NCBI GenBank assembly: GCA_032718475.1
Contig: JAUCBJ010003073.1
Coordinates: forward strand, 1 to 34,336
Source of the DNA: Nemertoderma westbladi
Taxonomy: Eukaryota; Xenacoelomorpha; Nemertodermatida; Nemertodermatidae
Direction of reading: 5' to 3'
Length of the DNA: 34,336 nt
Shown: positions 20,247-28,561 of the stretch, in pieces
Layout: every line of letters starts with the position of its first letter
Position numbering within the stretch: the stretch's first letter is position 1
Position numbers and translations under genes: made by a program
Notes under the pieces: generated by a model
Seen by the model: only the letters and a program-made list of their open reading frames with translations
Databases searched by the model: none
Told to the model about the DNA's origin: nothing

Positions 20247-21911
20247 CCATACATACAATGGTTACTGTCCATACATACAATGGTAACTGTCTATACATAC
20301 AATGGTTTCTGTCCATACATACAATGGTTACTGTCCATACATACAATGGTTACTGTCCATACATACAATGGTTTCTGTCCATACATACAATGGTTACTGT
20401 CCATACATAAAATGGTTACTGTCCATACATACAATGGGTACTGTCCATACATACAATGGTTACTGTCCATACATACAATGGTTACTGTCCATACATACAA
20501 TGGTTACTGTCCATACATACAATGTTTACTGTCCAAACATACAATGGTTACTGTCCATACATACAATGGTTACTGTCCATACATACAATGGTTACTGTCC
20601 ATACATACAATGGTTACTGTCCATACATACAATGGTTAATGTCCATACATACAATGGTTACTGTCCATACATATAATGGTTACTGTCCATACATACACTG
20701 GTTACTGTCCATACATACAATGGTTACTGTCCATACATACAATGGTTACTGTCCATACATACAATGGTTACTGTCCAAACATACAATGGTTACTGTCCAT
20801 ACATACAATGGTTACTGTCCATACATACAATGGTTACTGTCCATACATACAATGGTTACTGTCCATACATACAATGGTTACTGTCCATACATACAATGGT
20901 TACTGTCCATAAATACAATGGTTACTGTCCATACATACAATGGTTACTGTCCATACATACAATGGTTACTGTCCAAACATACAATGGTTACTGTCCATAC
21001 ATACAATGGTTACATTCAATACATACAATGGTTACAGTCAATACATACAATGGTTACTGTCCATACATACAATGGTTACTGTCCATACATACAATGGTTA
21101 CTGTCCAAACATACAATGGTTACTGTCCATACATACAATGGTTACTGTCCATACATACAATGGTTACTGTCCATACATACAATGGTTACATTCAATACAT
21201 ACAATGGTTACAGTCAATACATACAATGGTTACTGTCCATACATACAATGGTTACTGTCCATACATACAATGGTTACTGTCCATACATACAATGGTTACT
21301 GTCCAAACATACAATGGTTACTGTCCATACATACAATGGTTACTGTCCATACATACAATGGTTACTGTCCAAACATACAATGGTTACTGTCCATATATAC
21401 AATGGTTACTGTCCATACATACAATGGTTACTGTCCATACATACAATGGTTACTGTCCATATATACAATGGTTACTGTCCATACATACAATGGTTACTGT
21501 CCATACATACAATGGTTACTGTCCATACATATAATGGTTACAGTCAATACATACAATGGTTACTGTCCATACATACAATGGTTACTGTCCATACATACAA
21601 TGGTTACTGTCCATACATACAATGGTTACTGTCCAAACATACAATGGTTACTGTCCATACATACAATGGTTACTGTCCATACATACAATGGTTACTGTCC
21701 AAACATACAATGGTTACTGTCCATATATACAATGGTTACTGTCCATACATACAATGGTTACTGTCCATACATACAATGGTTACTGTCCATATATACAATG
21801 GTTACTGTCCATACATACAATGGTTACTGTCCATACATACAATGGTTACTGTCCATACATATAATGGTTACTGTCCATACATACAATGGTTACTGTCCAT
21901 ACATACAATGG
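20247..21911 (+). repeat. 22-bp satellite array, about 75 units, with higher-order structure
   Basis: The unit begins GGTTACTGTCCATAC and is 22 bp long (for example 20264-20285). There are about 75.7 units in 1,665 bp with few substitutions. Marked variants (CCAAAC, CCATATATAC, CATTCAATAC, CATATAATGG) recur at fixed distances of 330 bp (15 units) and 176 bp (8 units). Because 22 is not a multiple of three and the unit lacks stops in all plus frames, it generates open frames up to 487 codons. These have no sign of being genes. Confidence 0.97.
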
Positions 21912-22278
21912 CCTCATAATTCTGTTACTGTATTATTTCACCAAATTTCTACAGAGATGATGGTTTATAATAAACCTATTAGTCATGAAATATTGGTACA
22001 TATTGGTACATATGTTGTACATACGGTATCAAATATGGATGAAATGAAAACTACATCTCACGGGGTACGAAACAATTATATTATTACAATATACTATACA
22101 TTCCTCGCCACTACTCTTGGCTTGTAAATAAAAGGGTGCTGTTGTAAGCCTATAAAGTAATAAAATAATATACCTGGTTCATTTAATTGGTAATAAATAA
22201 ATAGTTTAGTTTATATAAAAACAGAAACAATCCTACCAACCATTGGCTTTGTGGTACTGACCCACATCAGCCAGACTT
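21912..22278. other. CDO1 downstream region
   Basis: No gene is visible. It separates the satellite from the CDO1 stop codon and contains the presumed CDO1 3' UTR on the minus strand. A candidate poly(A) signal ATTAAA is at 22188-22183. Confidence 0.5.
22183..22188 (-). promoter_or_regulatory. Candidate CDO1 polyadenylation signal ATTAAA
   Basis: The common variant hexamer ATTAAA on the minus strand lies about 90 bp after the CDO1 stop codon. Confidence 0.4.
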
Positions 22279-22602
22279 TTAGTTGTTCTCAGCAGATCCG
22301 AGACTTTTTGGAATAAACGGCGTCCTTTCTCCGTTCCGACTCCAGAAGGTCGGAGTCACCGGTATCGCACGTCCGGAATTCTCGTCGAACGATCGACACG
22401 CTTCTATTGGCGGGCAGTAGCAGTGGAGGCTGACTGCTGTGGAGTCGTGTTTGGGGTTCTCTATACGGTGGAGACCGATAGTGTCGGATATGTAAGCGAC
22501 AGAATCGCGTTCTAGAATAGTTGTTCTAGAGCAGACCATCCCTCTCTTTTTGTTGTTCTTGGGCCAGTCGTAAAGGGTTTCCTTTAAAGTTCCGGACAAC
22601 AC
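22279..22602 (-). CDS. CDO1: CDO1 coding exon 2 (last exon)
   Basis: It encodes residues 93-199: LKETLYDWP, the third iron ligand in IGLHRIEN, the AVSLHCYCPP segment with the presumed crosslinked Tyr154, and the conserved ending SLGSAENN (human SGSLENN-like). The acceptor is preceded by TATTTTTTAG. Confidence 0.93.
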   Translation of the reverse strand: MLSGTLKETLYDWPKNNKKRGMVCSRTTILERDSVAYISDTIGLHRIENPKHDSTAVSLHCYCPPIEACRSFDENSGRAIPVTPTFWSRNGERTPFIPKSLGSAENN

Positions 22603-25600
22603 CTAAAAAATATTGTATTTAATTTAAACGTTATTGTTGTTTAAATGGCTACGATTTAATCATAAACCAAAAAATATCACTTTAGCACCAATATGGTAAC
22701 TTTATTCACCAAATTATATCACTTTTCAGACCAAAAAAATACCCAAAAAAAATAAATCATCGTGCACCAAATAATATCAAAAAACACCAAATTATTGGAC
22801 ATTTTTCACCAAATTATATGTTTTTTCACCAATATATTTGTTATGCAACAAATAAGTTATATTTACACCAAATAAGTTATATTTGCACCAAATAAGTTAT
22901 ATTTGCACCAAATAAGTTATATTTACACCAAATAAGTTATATTTACACCAAATAAGTTATATTTGCACCAAATAATATCAAAAAACACCAAATTATTGGA
23001 CATTTTTCACCAAATTATATGTTTTTTCACCAATATATTTGTTATGCACCAAATAAGTTATATTTGCACCAAATAAGTTGTATTTGCACCAAATAAGTTA
23101 TATTTGCACCAAATAAGTTGTATTTGCACCAAATAAGTTATATTTGCACCAAATAAGTTATATTTGCACCAAATAAGTTATATTTGCACCAAATAAGTTA
23201 TATTTACACCAAATAAGTTATATTTGCACCAAATAAGTTATATTTGCACTAAATAAGTTATATTTGTACCAAATAAGTTATATTTGCACCAAATAAGTTA
23301 TATTTGCACCAAATAATATCACATTGTCACCCATTAATATCACTTTACCACCAAATTGTATACCGCATATCACAGTATGTGAACAGAAAGTCGTTTGGAA
23401 ATAGGCCTACGTTTTGGTGTAGAAATGAGCTATTTTGGTGTAGAAGTGAGCCGTTTTGATGGAAAAGTCATTTATTTTAAAGAAACGATTTGGTGCATAA
23501 AGGTATCTAATTTGGTGGGCAAACAATTTGTTGCGTGTTTAAATTACCGAATCCTACGACGAATCATATTTGTTATAAAATGGGTTATACACAGAACTAG
23601 AAAGCCAGCAAGCTGGCTGGAAGGAGCCCGGGGGAAGAATCCTAGCCAAGACTATTTATTACAAATGAACTATGTCAGTCAGCTGTAGGCCTACTGTAGT
23701 AAGTAGGCCCATGACCTACTATAATACGACCTGGTATGCTGCAGCAGCCCACTAAATTTAGTGGGCCTACTTGTTTCTACTTGTAAATCGATTATAATTT
23801 TGTAAATTATACTCCCCATGTGTTTTTTATAAATTGGTGATATTCATAAACTTGTTAATTAATAAAAAAACAAGTAGCACAGCTCAGATTGCAAACAAAA
23901 AATCTTAAAAACGTGTTAACCTAAGCAAAATATAAAAAGTGAAAATGTAAAGAAAAGGAGGTGAATTATATTAATATTATCACGTTCTTTATATATTTTA
24001 TTTTGACTTATTACATTATATTATTATTACGTTCTTTATATATTTTATGTTAACTTATTACTTTATTATTTTATTAGGATTGCCAACCCAATATTCCCCA
24101 GTGTGAAAACACATCAATGGCCCGATAAGGGATCTTTATTAATTAAATAGATAGAGTAACAATCCTGAAAATTAAACGTAAACCAGAAAATTAATTGTGT
24201 GACTCCCCTGTAGAGAAATATCTCAGTTTTAAAGAGTCTCTCTGGGCTCGGACTCAACGTGTGACCCCCCTGTAGAGAATTATCTCAGTTTTAAAGAGTC
24301 TCTCTGGGCTCGGACTCAACATGTGACCCCCCTGTAGAGAAATATCTCTGTAGAATCGAGTCTCTCTGGGCGCGGACTCACTACTATAGTGACCCCTCTG
24401 TAGAGAAATATCTCAATAAAGTCAGGTCTGTCCGAGATTTAAACTTTCACTTTTTTTCTCGCTGGCGTGTTTTGAATATTTTAACGGAATCCTCTCGCAC
24501 TGACTGTGACTCATCAATACACTTGTTGTTACCAAACACATTAACAACAGTTCTAAATACAATGTTCTTGTTAACTGCCGTGTGAGCGTCACAGCCAAAT
24601 CTAAACTCCGAGTTGACACAAAAGTGTTGGAGTAATGCAAGCGCTGCATTTCTGTAGTGTTTCAAAGTTTCTAAGTGTTTCTCGCCAGCGATAATAACTT
24701 TGAAGCAATCCGTCACGAGGTTGTTTAGAGATATTGAGGGAATGGTAAGCTTGCCTCGGTTCAATAAGTTTAAATAACGACAGTTGGTAATGGGATCAAG
24801 GTTCCAGGTATTAGTACAACTTTCGCACTGAGTCTTTACTGAAGCTTGAATTCGTACTGAATGTTTCAACAATTTATGGGCAATGTAACCGCTAATACAC
24901 ACAACTGCCTCTTTTGTCACAACATCTAATTCCGAATCATCCAGCTTTCCTTCATCTATTTCTGAAATGAGTTGAGTATATGACTCGGTCTCAATAGGGG
25001 TAAGAATCGAACTGATGTCTACGTCGGCCTTCAACATAGAACGTAGTTGGAGAATCTTCTCCGATTGCACAGCTTCTTTATGGCTGATCAGGAAGCGCCC
25101 ACCATTCATCTGTCTATAGCAGCCATATCGTCTCTCGAGTTTATCGCTCTGTAAACGACGAGTAAGAACATATTTATAGGAACCGCAACCGGAGGTCAAG
25201 AGTTTTGAACCGATATCGGCTATAACATCGTTTGTAATAGCAAACGCATTTCGAGTTTGTTGCGAAAACATGTGTGTCGAGGTAGTGTTGTCGCGTAGCC
25301 ATTCGCATAGTTGGTGGAGGAACTCCGGTTTGCCATCGCCTAGAACCATAGCATTTCCAATAGGATCCGGATGAAATTGCTCATTGGCATTAACAACCAA
25401 CCACCAGTGACTGACTAAACGAAGGAAGGAAGCGGTACATTTCTCTTCGGGATAGTAAAACTCACAGGCTGCAATAGTAGAGGGATGAAAAACTGCTAAA
25501 GCCAGAGGAACACTCTGTTTATTATTTCCAAAATGAGTTGCAGAGTAAGTCAACTTGGGAGCCAATCGTAGATGTGAGGAAGTGCAACTGTCCCGTTCCT

Positions 25601-27319
25601 CCACCTTGTATAAATGTTGCCATTTAATAACACCGGGAGGAACAGTATATACCGTGCTATTAAGAGAGTATTTAAATGACTTATTGATCTTAAACCATTT
25701 TTTTCAGCAAAAACACAGGATACAGAAGGGCTGAATCTAAGCAAAACAATAGAAATAAGCTCTATAAAACACTTAATAAAGATAAATTTGGAAAAATACA
25801 AATTCATCATATATATAAAATTCCAAAAAAATGTCAACCGAAAAGTGAAAACCTATTCTGCACACGGGCGGACTTTCGAGTTTCAACGCAATCCTACCCC
25901 GTTCCGTCCCTACCCCGTTCCGTCCCTACCCCGTTCCGTCCCTACCCCGTTCCGTCCATACCCCGTTCCGTCCCTACCCCGTTCCGTCCCTACCCCGTTC
26001 CGTCCCTACCCCGTTCCGTCCCTACCCCGTTCCGTCCCTACCCCGTTCCGTCCCTAAACCGTTCCGTCCCTAAACCGTTCCGTCCCTACCCCGTTCCGTC
26101 TCTACCCAGTTCCGTCCCTACCCCGTTCCGTCCCTACCCCGTTCCGTCCCTACCCCGTTCCGTCCCTACCCCGTTCCGTCCCTACCCCGTTCCGTCCCTA
26201 CCCCGTTCCGTCCCTACCCCGTTCCGTCCCTACCCCGTTCCGTCCCTACCCCGTTCCGTCCCTAACCCGTTCCGTCCCTACCCCGTTCCGTCCCTACCCC
26301 GTTCCGTCCCTACCCCGTTCCGTCCCTACCCCGTTCCGTCCCTAACCCGTTCCGTCCCTACCCCGTTCCGTCCCTACCCCGTTCCGTCCCTACCCCGTTC
26401 CGTCCCTACCCCGTTCCGTCCCTACCCCGTTCCGTCTCTACCCAGTTCAGTCCCTACTCCGTTCCGTCCCTACCCCGTTCCGTCCCTACCCCGTTCCGTC
26501 CCTAACCCGTTCCGTCCCTACCCCGTTCCGTCCCTACCCCGTTCCGTCCCTAACCCGTTCCGTCCCTTCCCCGTTCCGTATCTACCCAGTTCCGTCCCTA
26601 CCCCGTTCCGTCCCTATCCCGTTCCGTCCCTACCCCGTTCCGTCCCTACCCCGTTCCAGTCTATAAGGGAGAACTGATTCCAATAAATTGAGAGTTACTC
26701 CCCTGTAACATATAAATATAGTAAATATAGTCGAATTGATAAATAAATATAGTCTATAATTGTGAATAATAGAAGTGAATAATGAATATTCATAGTTAAC
26801 TTACCTAGAATGGATAGGACTAATTAGCATTTAGATTTACAATAATTAATTAGATTTATAATTATAATATTATATAAATTCACAGTTTTTATTACAATAA
26901 GATCATTTAATATTAATATATAAATCTATAACCTAAAATTAACCTAAATTAACGTACCTTCATCACGCAATGTGAGTTAGCGTGATCGTGAATAACCTAC
27001 CTTCATCACGCAATGTGAGTTAGCGTGATCGTGAATAACCTACCTTCATCACGCAATGTGAGTTAGCGTGATCGTGAATACAGGATCCTTGTCCTTCACT
27101 CCAACACAGAACAATAATGTTGTAGGTCCCGTTACCGGCATCAACTAGGTTCCGAGTGTAACGGTGCTCGTCGAACAAAGCAAACTGCTTCCAGTCCATC
27201 TCGCTACTCCTGTACGCATCCATAATCTCCTTCAAATCGTCAACGTTAACGCGTTCACCCTCGAATATTTCGTGGACTCTGGACAACATTTGATTCCAGT
27301 TTAGCGATAAACAAGTCAT
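22279..27319 (-). CDS. CDO1: Cysteine dioxygenase type 1, two coding exons
   Basis: Exon 1 codes from the ATG at 27319 to 27044 (92 codons); exon 2 runs 22602-22279 (107 codons plus TAA). The product of 199 residues compares with about 200 in vertebrate CDO1. It oxidises cysteine to cysteine sulfinate with O2 and Fe(II) in the cytosol, the entry to taurine and sulfate formation. The iron ligands are H82 and H84 (IHDH) and H137 (GLHR). C89 and Y154 match the Cys-Tyr crosslink pair, R56 (YTRNLVD) the substrate carboxylate contact, and the S150/H152/Y154 triad is kept. The junction is AAG|GTAGGT at 27044/27043 and TTTTTTAG|GTG at 22603/22602. It is phase 0 and gives HCVMK-VLSGTLKET, colinear with the family. 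An in-frame TTG-led extension upstream of 27319 has no other ATG and is taken as 5' UTR; an upstream coding exon is unlikely but not excluded. Confidence 0.95.
22660..23370 (+). repeat. CACCAAAT repeat field with 20-bp tandem arrays
   Basis: Dozens of CACCAAA words occur in one orientation. Two arrays of the 20-bp unit GCACCAAATAAGTTATATTT lie at about 22848-22968 and 23045-23310. An irregular segment containing ACACCAAATTATTGGACA is repeated at 22764 and 22965, so about 201 bp (irregular part plus array) has been duplicated. Units vary by A/G at the first base and occasional GTTGT. Confidence 0.93.
23371..24190. other. Intron segment with reverse-oriented TTTGGTG words
   Basis: Between 23410 and 23545 the word TTTTGGTG or TTTGGTG appears at least four times, inverted relative to the field on the left. 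The rest is AT-rich with one 47-bp direct duplication around CGTTCTTTATATATTTTAT (23983 and 24030). TAGGCCTA occurs at 23402 and 23686. No coding content is recognised in the 97-codon frame here. Confidence 0.5.
24199..24420 (+). repeat. 62-bp tandem repeat, 3.5 copies
   Basis: Copies start at 24199, 24261, 24323 and 24389 (spacing 62, 62, 66). Each holds CCCCTGTAGAGAA(A/T)TATCTC and TCTCTCTGGGCTCGGACTC. The array stops about 30 bp from the stop codon of the P-type transposase remnant, so it may be part of that element's end. Confidence 0.93.
24447..25703 (-). pseudogene. P-element/THAP-type transposase, C-terminal part
   Basis: An open frame of about 418 codons runs from 25703 to a TGA at 24447 with no good ATG at its head. 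It matches the second half of P-element-like (THAP9-related) transposases. In order it has GVIKWQHLYKVEE, KLTYSATHFGNN, a helical block (SVPLALAVFHPS), FLRLVSHWWLVVN, RRLQSDKLERRYGCYRQMNG (compare LSQDHLE-FF-R-GG in the family), and a late Cys-containing block ending in GKLTIPSISLNNLV. The N-terminal THAP finger and the front half of the RNase H-like domain are absent, so it cannot be active alone. It lies in the CDO1 intron on the same strand as CDO1. The long undamaged frame suggests a fairly young insertion, or an exon of a longer spliced gene. Confidence 0.75.
25893..26657 (+). repeat. 16-bp minisatellite, about 48 units
   Basis: The plus-strand unit is GTTCCGTCCCTACCCC. Variants CTAAACC, CTAACCC and CTCTACCCAGTT recur. 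The CTCTACCCAGTT type appears at 26101, 26437 and (as ATCTACCCAGTT) 26581, spaced 336 bp (21 units) and 144 bp (9 units). The minus strand, which is the CDO1 transcript strand, is G-rich. An open frame on the plus strand (repeated FRPYPVPSLPRSV) is only a product of the repeat. Confidence 0.97.
26954..27080 (+). repeat. 43-bp tandem triplication of the CDO1 exon 1 end and splice donor
   Basis: Three near-identical copies sit 43 bp apart (CCTT at 26957, 27000 and 27043). The copy nearest the exon contains the last part of exon 1 and the true donor. The other two lie in the intron, and each carries AAG followed by GTACGT or GTAGGT on the minus strand. Confidence 0.95.
27044..27319 (-). CDS. CDO1: CDO1 coding exon 1
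   Basis: It encodes residues 1-92, including VNVDDLKEIMDAY, the RYTRNLVD segment, and the cupin motif 1 region CIHDHANSHC with two iron ligands. The start MTCLSLNW is four residues shorter than in human CDO1, and its ATG is the only one in the open stretch. The final 37 or so bases and the donor site are part of a tandem triplication that continues into the intron. Confidence 0.93.
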
Positions 27320-27992
27320 CTCGGTAGAGGTTTCTTTGGCTGAGTATCTTATAACGTCCAGAAAATTAGTTACATAGACAAACCAACGCAAAATGGTTCA
27401 CTGTGACAAGGATTGTAAATAAATTACACACATTGGTAGCGGTATTACCGTGGGTAGAAGATAAACTCCCTAGTTATAATAAAAAAACAACTGGTCAGAT
27501 AACAGTTGTAATAAAAATTAATTAACTTCAGTTAGCTAATTTATATTAAAAATTTAACTCATTGCCAGTCGCGCCATCAGTCCTGCTTCCATAATGTTTA
27601 ATTATGTAAAAAAGTCAGTTGCAAGTTCTGATCACGGCAGTTGTTAATTTGTTGTAACAATATATCGAAGTAAATTCGATATAGTTCCTAAGAAGCCTCA
27701 ATAGCACGAGGGAAAGGGAGACATGATACAATAAACATATTGTTCATTGATCTATATCTCCCTGCAGCCGCAATGCAAATAAATGGTCGAGTCCCAAGTG
27801 GGCAATAAAATGAGTCCAGAAATAGAATTAGGGCAAGAAGAGATGAACACAGTAGAAATAATATATTTATAACAACTATAAACTATCTCAAGTACAACAT
27901 ATCGCCATATGGATTTCAGCAAAGAAATGGAAACCCAAGGTGACATTCATGACGTAACTTGGGAAATTTCCAAGGCATCTCTGGCCATTATT
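27320..27992. other. CDO1 upstream region
   Basis: It presumably contains the CDO1 5' UTR and promoter on the minus strand. No TATA box or other element is assigned with confidence. A 64-codon minus-strand frame at 27752-27946 shows no known motif. Confidence 0.4.
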
Positions 27993-28561
27993 GCTTCAAA
28001 TCTTTAAGGTGTGTGTAAACTGGATCTTTTACTAGTGACCGTGTATATAATAAATTTCAGTTATATTGCGGCCAACAGGCCTTTAACGAACTGATAGGTA
28101 CCTACCTACAAACTCACTACTACAGACTGCCAACTGCACACAAGAACCAGTAATTCAGTAATACATACCGGTAGCCCCATCACCTTACTGAACGTAGATC
28201 GTACTGCTGCAGTAAGCGCTTTCTGCTTGAAGTTGCTCACCACCCGTCGGAAACTCGGATGCATGATTCTAATGTGGATGGAGTTCTCTATAAATCGAGG
28301 GAACTTGTGGTGCTGTTGGCAGGTGCGTAGAAATTTTGTGTGTAGTCGCTGTCTGGCTAGCTTTTCTGCTGTCAGACACATACCTAATAGGGCAAACTGC
28401 TGATCAAGCGGAAGGTTAAATTTACGAAAACTGGTGCGCGCCCTGGTCACTGGAGGTATCATAGCTTCAAATCTTTAAGGTGTGTGTAAACTGGATCTTT
28501 TACTAGTGACCGTGTATATAATAAATTTCAGTTATATTGCGGCCAACAGGCCTTTAACGAA
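27993..28561 (-). mobile_element. Small element with identical 98-bp terminal direct repeats
   Basis: Direct repeats at 27993-28090 and 28464-28561 are identical over 98 bp and flank 373 bp. The interior holds one minus-strand frame of 118 codons whose ATG (28462) lies one base from the right repeat. The repeats do not begin TG and end CA, so a normal LTR is unlikely. Penelope-like elements have such pseudo-LTRs, and the encoded protein has a segment that fits their N-terminal region weakly. A simple 471-bp partial tandem duplication is the alternative. Confidence 0.7.
28106..28462 (-). CDS. 118-residue protein inside the direct-repeat element
   Basis: It has a true ATG start. The product is basic and helical-looking: LPLDQQFALLGMCLTAEKLA, then RLHTKFLRTCQQHHKFPRFI. 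The second segment resembles the N-terminal region of Penelope-like element proteins (pattern H-x-x-FL-x-x-C...P-x-F), but this is pattern memory, not an alignment. A possible splice donor (AAG|GTGATG) near 28178 would allow it to be the first exon of something longer. Expression is unknown. Confidence 0.35.
   Translation of the reverse strand: MIPPVTRARTSFRKFNLPLDQQFALLGMCLTAEKLARQRLHTKFLRTCQQHHKFPRFIENSIHIRIMHPSFRRVVSNFKQKALTAAVRSTFSKVMGLPVCITELLVLVCSWQSVVVSL

Larger units (their letters stand above)
22603..27043 (-). other. CDO1 intron (4,441 bp), phase 0, repeat-filled
   Basis: The intron begins GTAGGTTAT and ends TTTTTTAG on the minus strand. Reading along the gene it contains two extra copies of the exon-1 donor repeat, an AT-rich part, a 16-bp minisatellite (26657-25893), a P-type transposase remnant (25703-24447), 62-bp repeats (24420-24199), and a CACCAAAT-rich field (23545-22660). 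Most of its length is repeat-derived. Confidence 0.9.

Noticed and set aside
20247-21911. CRISPR-like array
   Set aside because: Units are directly adjacent with no spacers, and the genome is animal. It is a satellite.
20204-22127. Long overlapping open frames (up to 487 codons) over the 22-bp array
   Set aside because: They are produced by a stop-free repeat unit in every plus frame. The predicted peptides are the same 22-residue cycle, with no other domain.
25788-26057. 89-codon Pro/Arg-rich frame
   Set aside because: Nearly all of it is translation of the 16-bp minisatellite.
27320-27391. N-terminal extension of CDO1 exon 1
   Set aside because: The open stretch begins with TTG and has no ATG before 27319. 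The family's usual length fits the start at 27319.
27993-28100. Hammerhead ribozyme in the 98-bp repeat (as in some Penelope-like elements)
   Set aside because: A CTGATAG word follows the repeat, but the CUGANGA and GAAA core elements are not both present in the right order.
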